64,000 bases of DNA, taken from contig JAYXKI010000005.1 in assembly GCA_037892935.1 (NCBI GenBank), forward strand, positions 124,001-188,000, in the 5' to 3' direction. How positions within the stretch are numbered: the first letter of the stretch is position 1; each line of letters begins with the position of its first letter. The notes beneath the pieces were generated by a model. That model was not told the DNA's origin. It saw nothing but the letters and a program-made list of their open reading frames with translations, and made no database searches. The stretch is from Phlebopus portentosus (Eukaryota > Basidiomycota > Agaricomycetes > Boletales > Boletinellaceae). The position numbers and the translations under genes are program-made. This document shows positions 31,472 through 42,878 of this stretch, in pieces.

Positions 31472-31878
31472 AGTTTACCATATTTGCTGCGGATAGAACG
31501 TGCAGAAAATGACTTAAAAGTTCAGTAAGTATAGTCTAACACCTCCACTCATACAGATATCTGATTCCTTGCACTTTTAAAGCTCCAGTTAATGGCGGTT
31601 TGCTTCGCATGTACGTAGATTTTTCTTGAGCTGGACGTGCATACTGAATAAATGCTTCTAGAAAGCCCTTTTAGTCAGGTGTTGGTCGAGTATCGTTGGA
31701 CAAGTTATGTAACAGTATTGACGCCCACATGTTAAGACTGTAAACACCTTAAATACGCTGCAATCGTCCGAGATGACACCTAAACGACGGAATATGAGAA
31801 ACGAAAGTAGTAGCTTCTACCTTCCGAAGCTGAGACGTCAAAATTGCATAAATGACCTGATCGTGGTATTCTACGACC
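31472..31878. other. Intergenic, nothing supported
   Basis: About 400 nt between convergent genes; no features seen. Confidence 0.5.
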
Positions 31879-33621
31879 TCAATTTCCCGTCTCTTCTTCT
31901 ACAGGCTCCCTGGGAGGAAGAATAGGAGGCCGATATCCCTTCTCTTTGATTTCCTTCGCAATCTCTTCATACATGCCATATGCATGCTTCTCGGCATCAA
32001 AGCCCAAAAGCCACTTTGGGCGCGGAGGCTCGGCTTCCTTGCCCTTTGCTTCGGGACGAGCCTTGTGCCACATGTCGCGCGTGCTTTCGCCAATGAGCTG
32101 TGCACGACGTACACGATCTTCTCCCAGGCGCGTACGGCGAGCGGGGCGTCTTTTTTGCCGGCCAACTGGAGCACGATCGCGAGGGTGATCCCGTCTTCAA
32201 CTGTTTGGGAGGCTCCTTGGATTCTTGTCCTAAGATGTGGACGTTACGAAACATTTGCCGGTATGAAGGGAAAGTGATCAACACTGACGGAAGGAAAGGA
32301 TGTGCAGCGTCTCCGATGAGCGCGAGTCGTGCACATTTGCTGATCCATTGTGGCAACGGGTCTCGATAGATCAACACAGGAAGGAGTCTTGGTAATAATA
32401 GCTGCGCAGCGTGGGTCCCAGCCCTCAACCTTGAGGACGTCCATCTTCCCTGGGAAGGACCATGACTCTTCTATGTCAGCTTCGTCTCTAATATGTATGA
32501 GGTTTAGTCTATAACGTCGAGGTTAAAGCATGGGGATTCTAACTTGTGAGTGATAACCCAGAACAGAGCTCGCCCATTCTTTGACGAGGAAACAAGTAAA
32601 TGGACATCGGGACCTGTAGAGGTTGTAAACGGATATCTCGGTGAAATTAGGTTCAAAGAAGGCGCACCTATCCAGCCATGGAATGCATCGCCATTCTTGA
32701 CAAGATAGTCCGTTAAAGGATCCTTGTCAACCCCGTATCCAACCATGCCCTGAATATAGCATATCCCGACGATTTCGGTTTATCGTCATCATCCGATTTA
32801 ATTGAGGATTTCTGAAAAGAAACAAAAAATTCAGACGAACCAGCACGAGAGTTCTTGCTTTACTTCTGACTCCATCCGCTCCTATGACTACATCGGCCGA
32901 GAGACGTTTGCCGTTTGTAACGACACCTGCCACACTGTTCTCTTTGTCCTCCCAATATTCCGTAACGTCTTGACCAAGTCGAATCTCCACGCCGATGGAC
33001 TAGGCGTAGTAATACAGAGCCTCGTGCAATTCTCCGCGGTGCCCGTTGTAACTGCGATGCCCATACAAAATGCTAGGAAGATATTGCACCGTGAGAACTT
33101 CGCCGGCGGAGTTGTGTAGTGTGAGGTGCTCGTGGTGAGTGCACAATGGCCATAATCTGGTCAAGAGTTCATTAGACAGCAGAGCCAAGGCATTTGGAAT
33201 AGATTGATGTACATGTCATGTAGACCCCGACGCTCAAAAATCATGCCAGCGTTGTTTCCAAAGGAAATATTCTAAAGTAGTGCTCAGCGTTATATGATTT
33301 CGGAGTCTAGTAACATACTGACACCGCCTGAAATATGCTCGCCCATCAATACTCCCAATCAGGGTATCAGAACTCACCTAGAATTTTCAATTCTGAGAAC
33401 CTCTCCAGTATGATGGCTTCATGGCCTTTGTGCTTGCATTCTATCGCGCATGAAAGACCAGTGAATCCGGCGCTGACAATGATAACCTTGATCCCAGAGG
33501 AATTTGGCAGAGCAATCTTCCCAAAACCGATTCCAGGATTCTTGTTCATCACCTTCCTTGCGACCACCTCGATACCTGGTGGGATACCTCCCTTGATTCC
33601 ATTCGCGATTGTCGCACTCAT
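31879..33621 (-). pseudogene. FAD-dependent monooxygenase (salicylate-hydroxylase-like) pseudogene
   Basis: The minus strand carries the recognisable parts of a group A flavin monooxygenase in order: Rossmann fold (IKVIIVSAGFTGLSCAIECK), substrate-domain segment (HRSYNGHRGELHEALYYY), DG motif (VVIGADGVRSKAR), and the GD motif region (ARLALIGDAAHPFLP), then QGASQTVEDGITLAIVLQ and a C-terminal helix. Several lesions break it. A TAG replaces the codon after LHEALYYYA (33000-33002). A frame-changing deletion near 32370 removes the WK of CVDWK. A second, of about 10 nt, near 32115 shifts the frame before MWHKARPE. The frame also disagrees near 33285 and near 32735. The pyridine nucleotide and FAD motifs are otherwise well preserved, so inactivation is not old. 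No single reading frame can give a full-length enzyme. Confidence 0.8.
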
Positions 33622-34250
33622 GTCTGTGTCAAACTACAGCGAAGAAGGGTGCGAGTAAGCTGAAATGGCCTAGTCGACTTTGATATTGTCTTTACATCCC
33701 GCTTCTAAAGCAACAAAATAGACAGTCATACGAGGAACGACGGGAGAAGAGGTTTTGAGTTCTCGCGCTCATCGCTGGCTATTGAAAAAATGCGTGAATC
33801 AGAGTTACAATGTGGGAACTAAAGGTAGACCTTCCGTATCACCCTTGGAGACGATTGACCTGTTTTTGATGACAATCGCTGATCTGCGGGCCAATCAGTT
33901 TGGCCACTTTGGTAGCCGAACGGGTTGGATAAACTTCAGCAGATGCCGCTGAGGACCTGCGTCTACTTAAGACTGACGACGTTTCAAGTACGTGTAAAAA
34001 TGCCGTAAACTGGAATCTAGAAAACTTTCTAAATAAATTATAATCATGTCTTGGCGATGATCGTCATTACCTTACAAAGATATTTTACTGCAAAGTTGCC
34101 TTATGTAATCTCATGTGCACCAATTGACGGTACGCATTTCAAAATGTGACCATTCTTCTCTCACCAAGTTCACAGCAGCCTACGGGCCCCGTGGTCACGG
34201 TATTAAACACGGAAGAGCAGCTGATACGGCAACGACTTTGCCAGACCAGC
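33622..34250. other. Intergenic, nothing supported
   Basis: About 630 nt, shared promoter region of the divergent pseudogene and hydrolase. Frames at 33755 and 34115 are not supported. Confidence 0.45.
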
Positions 34251-35506
34251 ATGTCTATAGCGAGCCTTGCACGGATCCAGCCTTTCAGAGGCCTATACAT
34301 CGGGGGTGCATTGATTGGGCTCCTGTTCGTGAGGATTCCTTCGTGGACCCTGTGTAACTTGCACCCTTCATGGAGGGCGAGGAAATCTTGGACGATTGGT
34401 CGTTGTATACAGGTTAATTTGACGAGATATTTAAAGGGTCTAAGAAAAGCGTGCGTTGTATTTCTTCTGTCAAGTCCTGGAGACCTACCAGCTAATGTAC
34501 GCGACCTCATGCATTTTGCAGAGTTGGAGGCCTCGGACATAACCCTACGGCTAAAGCGTTGGAAACAGGGAAAGGCGTGAACGGTGTCTGGATTGGCGCA
34601 GTTCCCGAGCTCATCACAGGAGATATTAAGAAATGGGCCGAGGTCGCAGGTGTGGAAAGCGCCAGTATACCAGGTTATTGGCAGAATAAAGCAGGCGAAG
34701 AAATCGCTATGGGCGAGGCGCCGAAACCTGGCGAGAAGGTGCTACTGATATTTCACGGTGGCGCGTATATGGGATTGTCTGCCCATCCATCATCATCTGT
34801 AGAGGTAATCCCGCGTGATATCATGAAGCGCACGGCTTCAGCCCGACGAACTTTCTCCGTTGAGTACCGGCTTGCCGCACCAGACAATGTCAGCCCTTTC
34901 CCTACACAGTTGATCGATGGCTTAGCGGGATACAACTATTTGGTGCGCACAGTCGGGTTCAAGCCTGAAGATGTGATCATCGTCGGAGACTCGGCAGGCG
35001 CCAACCTCGCTCTCGCTTTGACTCGATACCTCCTTACGTATGCCGACTCGCTCAATCTTGGTCTTCCTGGCGCACTTGTGCTACTCTCACCCTGGGCGGA
35101 CCTTACACCGTCGCACAACTCTCCGGGATCGTCAATGTATACTAACGTGCGCTCTGACTTCCTGTTGCCTCCGCCTGAGAAGGAACCCAACTTCACGTCG
35201 AAGTGTCTCGCAGGCCCACATGGGGCTGATTTCCTCTCCAACGTGTATATCTCACCTGCGTGCAAAGAGAATACGGACGTTTCCTTCAAGGGTTTCCCGC
35301 GTTCAATTATCGTCGTTGGAGGTGCAGAGACCCTCATTGACTCGATTCGAACATTAGAAGGAAGGCTGTTACGCGATTTAGGTAAAGAGAAAGTGGAAAC
35401 GTACGTTGCGAAGGATGCATTCCATGATTTCATAGGGTTCTCATTTTTCGAGCCGGAGAGGACAGAGGCTTGTATTGCTATTGGGAAATGGATTGACGCT
35501 CTTTAA
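34251..35506 (+). CDS. Alpha/beta hydrolase fold-3 (HSL-type) protein, paralog 1
   Basis: Esterase/lipase-like hydrolase of the hormone-sensitive-lipase family. Two exons (34251-34450, 34522-35506) give 394 aa. An N-terminal hydrophobic segment (LYIGGALIGLLFVRIP) suggests membrane attachment. Catalytic features: oxyanion motif FHGGAYMGL, nucleophile elbow VGDSAGANLAL, acid region GGAETLIDS, His in KDAFHDFIGF. A paralog with the same two-exon, phase-2 layout lies at 38908-40225, with CDC6 between them. Substrate unknown; steryl-ester, acyl-glycerol or xenobiotic ester hydrolysis are all possible. The start at 34251 is chosen because it gives the same N-terminal layout as the paralog. Confidence 0.85.
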
Positions 35507-36147
35507 AATTTATGTCATTTGATCATGCTCCTGTTATTCCGCTTAGATCTGAGACTATTATGAGCAGCAATTCTATGGCTTGCATACCGCCCATCCTCTT
35601 TTAGCTGATCGCTAAAATAGTAACATCGGCATTGGTTGAATTTGTGATGACTTGAAATGGTTCGCAAACCATCAGACGATGTACGCGCCGGAGTGTCCGT
35701 AACCCCATTGGTACAAGGAAGTATTTGTCTGTTGGCTCGTCGATGCAATCCACGTACCTTCCGGTTTACAGACAAAACCTATTCGCCGTAAATTGGGAAG
35801 CGACAAGGAGTTCTACAAATGCAAACTGATGATCAGACTGAACGGCGAAGTACTAGTTTAATCTGAATAACTGGGAAAGTTCTGGGCACGTGCTTTGGTT
35901 CGACGCGTCGCGACGCGTCAATAAAACACGACGTACGTAATTTTACGTGTTTCTTGTTCTGTTTCGCACGGCTACCCAGTCCCTTAAATTTCAGCCAGCT
36001 CGTCCTCTCTTCTTCTTCCACCGACCACAACATCCTCTGTTCGTCGTCTCTACTCGTCCTCGTCGACGTTTATCTCTTTTTCATCGTCATTGTTGCTGTC
36101 GAGCAGAGAGCATCGACGGATATACACTAGTTAGCTTATCTGTCATC
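35507..36147. other. Promoter region of CDC6
   Basis: About 640 nt. It contains the two MCB-like boxes listed separately and a pyrimidine-rich leader. No coding sequence is supported; the frame beginning at 35947 is only the 5' extension of CDC6 exon 1. Confidence 0.5.
35903..35918. promoter_or_regulatory. Tandem ACGCGT (MCB-like) boxes upstream of CDC6
   Basis: ACGCGT occurs at 35903-35908 and 35913-35918, 10 nt apart centre to centre, about 230 nt upstream of the CDC6 ATG. MCB elements bound by MBF drive G1/S transcription of replication genes, including CDC6/cdc18, in yeasts. Position and target gene fit that role; binding is inferred. Confidence 0.6.
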
Positions 36148-38384
36148 ATGCCTGCCTCGTCGCCATCCACTCCATCCACCCGCCGTCTGACTCGTTCGCA
36201 GACGGCCACGAGCGTCCTCGGGAAGCGCACATCGCTTTCTCGCTCCTCTTCCGTCGTCTCTAATAGATCCACTGGTATGATGACGCCCGAGTCGACACCC
36301 ACCACCAAGCGCAAGCGCACGGTGACGGCACGGGAGAACGATGATGGCACAGGGAACAAGGAGAACATCCCGCCTCCTCCGATGTTCGATTTCTCTTTCC
36401 TTGACTCGCCCAGATCACGAATGAGTCGTCGCTCGAGCTTTAGTTCTGATATTTCGTCAGTGTCGATGATATCTAGGAGCAGTGAGTACTGTGGCTTCAT
36501 CTTGATCGTGGTCACGGATGGACTCTTGGTCCCTTCTGACCACTTCGTACACCTCCATCTTGACAAACGCTAATATGCGATCATCCTCAGGTATGCGTAG
36601 GACTGCAACGTACGGTACGATACCGCGAACGCCATCCTCTGTTTTCGATAGCTTCTCTGTTTCGCGCTCATCGACACCTCCTCCGTCGCCTCCTACATCC
36701 ATTCCACTTCACGTCCGTGTTCGCGGCCTGCTTCGCACGACGTCGGACTCTACTTACAGTATGAGCCTGGAGGGCCGGGAGGCTGAGCGTGCTGTTATCG
36801 AGTCATTCCTTCACAGCCTTGACAGCGATCCGGATGTTACCGAGTCGGTGCTATACGTCTCCGGATCTCCTGGTACCGGCAAGACCGCTCTTGTCAATTC
36901 CATCATTACTTCAGCGAAGGTTGCTGATGATGTGAAAGTCGTATTCATCAATTGTATGGCCATCACGGGTATGGATGCGCTTTGGGAGAAGCTGGCTGAA
37001 GAGCTCTTCACTGCGCCTACTAGGGGAAGAGGTTCAGGAAAGAAGATTCCAGCGAAGGACAAAGTGTGCTCGATCTTTGAGAAGCAGCGTGACTTGAAGT
37101 GGTAAGTTCTATAGCTCGCGCTCTATGGTATCTTTTACTCACGTATCCTTTAGCATACTGGTTCTTGATGAGCTGGACAATTTGGCATCCGCTTCCTCGA
37201 ATGATATTCAGTCTTTGTTCTCACTGGCAGCCGCCCATCCATCTATGCTTCGCATCATGGGCATTGCCAATACTCACACTCTTACCTCGGCGTCCTCTAT
37301 TCTTCCCCTTCCTGCAGGTGCTGACTCTGCTACGTCCAGCACCTCGTCCTCGAAGGGTGTCAAGGTCAAGACGATCCATTTCGCTCCGTACAGTCCTATT
37401 GAGCTTCTTGCGATTCTTAATAAGAGACTCGAGGATCTCCCTCAAGATGAGCTTAAGAAGCTCTTACCCCCGTCAACATTGACATTGCTCACGAAGAAGA
37501 TTTCTGCTCTGACAGGAGACGTTCGCGTACTTTTCGAAGTCCTAAGAGGTGCCATTGATACTGCGATTTCTTCCTCGTCAGATGCGTCGGCATCTTCCTC
37601 CGATGCTGCGGCAAAGGTAGCTGTCTTGCCTGCGCACATCCTCTCTGCCTTGAAGGCACACGCACCGTCCTCGTCCAACTCGAAATCCAAGTCTGGGTCA
37701 GTGCCGGCGAGTGCTTCCGGCAACAGCGACGTAGTATCCAAGGTCCGTGGCCTTGGTTTGCAGCAACGACTTGTCCTCCTTGCCATCATTCTTGCGTCAA
37801 AGCGACGTGCGGCTACTCTCCCTCTCGCACTGTCTCGGACGTCGTCTTTCACCTCCATCACGCCTCCGTCTACGCCGACGAAGCGCCAGCGATCGCCAAT
37901 GAAACGATCTAGCTCTAACGGCTCTGTTGGCGAGAATGCAACGACCCCTTCCGGAGTTGACAGCAGCCAACTTTACTCGTACTACTCGTCACTCCTCGCC
38001 TCATCAGACGCCTTCACTCCACTCTCCCGCTCGGAATTCTCGGACTTGCTCGGTATATTAGAAACCACCGGGCTTGCCACGCTCTCCGCTCAAACCACAC
38101 GCTCGCTGAAGCGCTGCTCATCCTTCATCGGGTCTGTAAATTCAAATAGCGCAAGTGGGGCCCAAAATGTTTCGCTGCAAGCGCATGTCCGGGAGGGCGA
38201 AGTAGCTCGCGGACTAGGCATTGGTGCAGAGAACTCTGACAATTCCGAAGGGGATGCCCTTGAGGACGGTGTTCGATCAATCTGGTCTCGCGAAATGAGT
38301 CAGATTCGCAGAGAAGCGAAAGCAAAGGACGCGCTTTCGATGCTCAAGGGTGTCGAAGGCTTCGAAGACGCTATCCAAGGCTAG
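36148..38384 (+). CDS. CDC6: Cdc6/Cdc18 DNA replication licensing ATPase
   Basis: AAA+ ATPase that joins ORC at origins and loads the MCM helicase in G1. Three exons (36148-36481, 36591-37101, 37154-38384) give 691 aa. The Ser/Thr-Pro-rich N terminus has CDK-type sites (S/T-P with nearby basic residues, for example TPESTPTTKRKR) and an NKEN motif (GTGNKENIPPP), as expected for a protein regulated by phosphorylation and ubiquitination. Walker A is SGSPGTGKT, Walker B ILVLDELDNLAS, sensor-1 region MGIANTHTL, sensor-2 region LTGDVRVLFEVLRGAID. A C-terminal winged-helix part follows (YYSSLLASSDAFTPLSRSEF, ILETTGLATL). A Ser-rich insert separates the AAA+ and winged-helix parts. Tandem MCB-like boxes lie upstream. 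Confidence 0.93.
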
Positions 38385-38907
38385 AATATTTTCTTTTTTC
38401 CTCCCTCTTTCCCCGATTTCTTTATGCTCGCTCGGATGATCCCCGCGATTTCTTTATACCCATGGTAGGCAACCTTTATGACCAATCTACGTCGGCGAAA
38501 CATCACTTGTACTTTATCAATATCTCTCGCAATTTCTGCTTATCTCATGCTTCGCGAATATGGCCTGCTATATATGCTGTCCCATCTCATCTCATCTCGT
38601 CCGCACTATGATTTCTCCTCTCTTTTCCTAACTTTCTCTTTCAATCTTATCCTTCGTCTGAATCATCTTCGCGTGTAATTAGTAGTACTTTAAAAGTAGG
38701 TTAACAAGGGAATGAAACTTGAAGTCTATAGCAAACAGATGGAATGCATTGCTCCCGGTCATTACGCGTGAAAATTCCGACGCGTCTCGTTTACGCGGTC
38801 ATCGATTATCACCTGATTGGCTCCTGGTCCGTGATAAAAAAGTCTCGCGCTGAACTTTGCACCAATCACTTCTCCTTCATCCCTCGGCCACTCTCTACGC
38901 AGACGCA
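38385..38907. other. Intergenic with paired ACGCGT boxes
   Basis: About 520 nt. ACGCGT occurs at 38764-38769 and 38780-38785, roughly 125-145 nt upstream of hydrolase paralog 2. No coding sequence seen. Confidence 0.5.
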
Positions 38908-40225
38908 ATGTCAATGTACGGGCCCGCGCGCAAAATTCCAGAGCCTCTCCGACGTCTTTACGCGTACCTTGTAGCGGCGTCCTTCTTGGCGCGTCTGCCG
39001 TGGTGGATTATTACGAACCTGACGCCCTTCCAGCGACCGAGAAGGAGCTGGAGCTTGTCGAAGGCGTTGATTGTCAATATCGTAAGATGGGCGTTCGATG
39101 AAGTCGGGAAATTGTAAGTGGCGTTTCCTCGGTATTTCGCTGCGCGTTAGGCAAGGCACGGGAATGACTTCTAATTTTTATCCTTTCGTTTTGTGAATTA
39201 GCAATATGCAATACCTCACACATCTACATTCCTCTAAGAATCTTGAGAAAGGTTATGGAGGTGTCTGGGTCGGCGGGGCGCCACCCGAGCTCATCACGGG
39301 CAAGGTGAAAGAATGGGCCGCCAAGGCAAACGTTCATCCCGCTGCTCGCATTCCAGGCTATTGGATCCACAAGCGCCGAGAAAACATCGCCGTAGAGCAG
39401 GAACCCGATGAAAAGGAGAAAGTCATATACTTCCTTCACGGAGGTGCATATGTCTTACTCTCCGCACACCCGAGCCAGGCGGTGTCGAATATACCCAAGG
39501 GAATTCTGAAGTTCTGCCCGAGTGTAAAGCGGAGCTTTGCGGTTGAGTATAGGTTATCGTCCATCCCTCCGGAACCGACTTCGGGCCAGTTCCCTTCTGC
39601 ATTACTGGATGCGATTGCGGGGTATCATTACCTCGTGAACAAAGTCGGGTATTCTCCCTCGCAAATTGTCGTTGTTGGAGACTCAGCGGGTGGAAACCTC
39701 GCTCAAGCACTCGTTCGCTACTTGTCAGAATACAAGGGAACTGTGCCAAACTTCCCAGGTGTACCGGGTGCTCTTATCCTTCTATCGCCTTGGACGGACA
39801 TGAGCGGATCGCATCACCACGCTTCCTCCTCCGCATTCACGAATCGCAAGTCCGACTACATTTCCCCTCCTCCCCTCCCGAACACAATCGACGCCCCGCG
39901 AGCATTTATCGAGCCTTTCGGCCTCGGATTCGTCTTCCAGACGCCATACATCTCCCCTGCGTGCAAGCAACTCACAGACGTCCGTTTCGACGGGTTCCCC
40001 AGAACGTTCATCGCGGCTGGTGACGCCGAAGTCCTGATCGATCAGATCAGGGAGTTTGCTCGACGGATAAAGAGTAGCTTGGGCCAGGACAGGGTGCTTT
40101 ACTTGGAAGTGAAAGACGCTTTCCATGATTTCCTGTGTTTGAAATTTACGGAGCCGTGGAAGTCGGATACCCTTAGAGCTATTACGCGATTCATAGAAGA
40201 ACCCGAGACGAAGTTCAAATTGTAA
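38908..40225 (+). CDS. Alpha/beta hydrolase fold-3 (HSL-type) protein, paralog 2
   Basis: Two exons (38908-39113, 39202-40225) give 409 aa. N-terminal hydrophobic segment (LYAYLVAASFLARLPWWI). Oxyanion motif LHGGAYVLL, nucleophile elbow VGDSAGGNLAQ, acid region GDAEVLIDQ, His in KDAFHDFLCL. Clearly paralogous to 34251-35506: shared PELITGxxKxWA, SxHxSSSxxTN-like and YISPACKxxTDV segments, and the same intron phase. It keeps the classic GDSAGG, whereas paralog 1 has GDSAGA. Likely membrane-associated carboxylester hydrolase; substrate unknown. Confidence 0.88.
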
Positions 40226-40861
40226 TATTACGTTATTTGTTTTACATTCGGCTACTTATCTCTGCGGGTATTTGTACCGTTATGCCTTCGTAGATATTCA
40301 TTTCTTATGTCTTCCCTGACCAAAAGAGGATCGATGATGTGAATAGTAAGTTGTACTTGGTAGAGCCTCTAAACTAGACAAGTCCGAAGAAAACTTATCT
40401 ATAGATTCGAGCAAAGAAGACATGGCGTATTGAAATGACGCGTTCCCTACCTTATCATTTCCTCATCGGACATGGCGTTCCTGCTGCATGGATATCCTGA
40501 TTCTTAATGGCGAGTTCTGCACCACTGCGAAGGAGCCGTTCAATGAATTGCATGTAAACATGTCCTGGATATTTCGAGGTCAGACTCAGAGTGCGCGTCC
40601 ACTCTACATATCAATAGAAATCCTTATAAGTATGTGACAAACAGATATCCACGTACAGCACGGAGTAAGAACTTCACGAATATCGGAGTACAGTTACAAA
40701 TAACAAATACAAACTCAGATTTCCAAGACTCCGGTTCCTATTTCTTATACATCGATAAAAGGAGGGTATCCCGTCCGCAAATTAATCCAGGAAAAGAATG
40801 GGTATGGAAACGAATGAACCACAGAGGCCTTATCCTATATATTGTAGATCCAAATACACGC
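40226..40861. other. Intergenic, nothing supported
   Basis: About 640 nt between convergent genes; the frame at 40634 is not supported. Confidence 0.45.
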
Positions 40862-41964
40862 CTAGGGGTTGGAGTCCGCAGTGCACGCAGTGCCTCGCCT
40901 ACCATTGAAATGCACCGGATCGATGTCAGGCGGAGAGTTCGCGAGCGCGCTGGCCTGCTGCGCGGCAGCGGAAAGCTGGTTCATCGAGTCTTGCGCTGCG
41001 TCGATAAGATTATTCACCGTGTGCTGGTTCTCCTTGTTGAGTCCCTTTAGCTTCTGTACATTCCCGTTTCCATCTTCGACGAGGGAAAGGATCTTCTGAA
41101 TGCTATTCACAGTGGTCAGAAATCCCAGAGGGTAATATATTGTCGTCATCACATACTCATTCGTTTGGTTTGTGACTTGCTGCACGCTGAAGTCCGCACC
41201 GAATTGGTCAATCGTGCCTTCAAGGTCCACCAGAACGGGTTGGATCTGGTTCGCAAGATCTTCGACCTGCTTCAGGCCAGTGCCATTCAAAGCTGCGACG
41301 CCGTTCGTAAGGTTTGTTAGCGCTGTTTGCGCATCAAGAAGGAACTTGTACGTCTTGAGACTAGCTATAATGCACGTAAGCATTCTGAGCATATAGGTCG
41401 AAAAAAAAAAGCTTACCAATCGTCCTGGCACTATTAGAAAGCTAATTTGACAAGCCAATATTAAGCACGAAGATGTATTTTCTGAACGTAATGGACCCAC
41501 AGCTTGTATCAATGCAGTCGTGGTTGAGTTCGACAGCTGTCCGTCGATGATCTCATTGACCATTTGAACGAGACCTGAGGCACCAGCCGACTGAAGTCCA
41601 AGCATCTTTCGTGCACCGGCAACAGCACGGTCGCCGATAGTGGTCGTCCCTCCAACCGACTCGCCCGCAGCCAGCTGACGAAAGAAAGACTTTACATGGG
41701 AGCCTGGTTTAGTTAGAGAGCGGCGCATCGAGATTAGCTGATGCCGAAGCACAAAGCGCAATCGTGCAGAGAAAACATACAAGGTGCTGGATCATCCGTG
41801 AGTGCGTTAGCGATCTTCGCGGCAATCTCATCAACGGTAGAGCTTGTCGCTTGTAGCGTCTCCTCGAATAGACCTCTTCGTTTCAGAAACAATCGAGGAA
41901 TAGGAGTCGAGAATACGGGAATGATAATCAAAATAGCAGAGGCGATGCACAATGACCACCTCAT
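40862..41964 (-). CDS. Secreted orphan protein, 304 aa, helical
   Basis: Four minus-strand exons (41964-41781, 41703-41501, 41441-41417, 41364-40862) give 304 aa. Signal peptide MRWSLCIASAILIIIPVFST followed by PIPRLFLKRR. The rest is Ala/Leu/Gln/Asn-rich and predicted helical (SGLVQMVNEIIDGQLSNST, LLDAQTALTNLTNGVAALN, HTVNNLIDAAQDSMNQLSAA), with several N-x-S/T sites. One exon is only 25 nt. I do not recognise a domain; it resembles hydrophobic-helix secreted proteins of Agaricomycetes without known function. Confidence 0.7.
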
Positions 41965-42878
41965 GGCAAGGAGCTTGTCAGACGGAAGGCAGGAGGGCTA
42001 ACGTGAAATCGCAGGAGAAAAGGAGAGTAAAGTCACAGAAAAAGGCTATAAGGACATGAGATGTCTGAGTTACCCATCATTCCATGACTACAATACTCAC
42101 CGTCCGAGCACCAATACTACCGAAAAGACAGAAGAGTGCTGAATTCAGTTGCAGTGAAAAGATGAAGCTAAAATTATAATTTCTTCGAGTTAAGGGGAAT
42201 GGACTTCAAGATAGGTGCGGTGCGAGCGAGGGGATTAGGGAGAAGGTGAAGTCCAGGATGTAGGGAAACGCGAACGAGTGAAAAGGCTGCCACCATCTCC
42301 TTCGACTCACCTCTCAATTACAAGTTGCGACCTCAATCTTCGGACTTCGTCAGATGATGCATATCCTGAGTCGTTGCCACTGCGAACTCGGAAGCCTTGA
42401 AGTAGATGTGATCTCCTTCAAGGTTGTCGCTATGGTCCAGTGGTCGGAATACGCTATAAAAGACGCATTCGCACTGGCGGCGGAGTCAGTATCTCGAACC
42501 GGGACTGAGCGCATCCGAGACATTCCCTCGAGGATTTTCCAGTGATGATAAGAATCACACGTAGGTCAATTGAGTTGTTGGTCGAGATTGGTCCGTAAGG
42601 TCAGGCGTACCTAGTGTGTCTGAAAGTTTCGGAAGAATTAGACATGCATCGCTCATCATCGGAAACTGACCATAACATTTCTTTCGCAGCTTTTTATGAA
42701 CTCTATAAGCTCAATGGATACATAAATGGCCCAGTTCGCTGAATTCCGGTGTTAGATTGAGTCTGTTACGATCCCTGATGCGGCGGAGAAGAAAGAACTC
42801 ACGTACGATAGATTCAGAACCATCTACAATGTCGTTCTATACCCCTCTTTCTTACAATCTATTCAATCATCTATACTT
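41965..42878. other. Intergenic, about 900 nt, nothing supported
   Basis: Contains a tRNA-like A-box at about 42432 that I rejected as a tRNA. No supported gene. Confidence 0.5.

Noticed and set aside
34146..34250. Longer N terminus for hydrolase paralog 1
   Set aside because: The frame is open upstream but begins at a non-ATG codon. The ATG at 34251 gives the same N-terminal layout as the paralog.
42420..42540. tRNA-like sequence (A-box-like TGGTCCAGTGGT followed by a hairpin)
   Set aside because: No downstream GGTTCGANNCC B-box on the same strand, and the 5' and 3' ends do not form an acceptor stem. The only TTCGA-like stretch is on the other strand and has no matching A-box.
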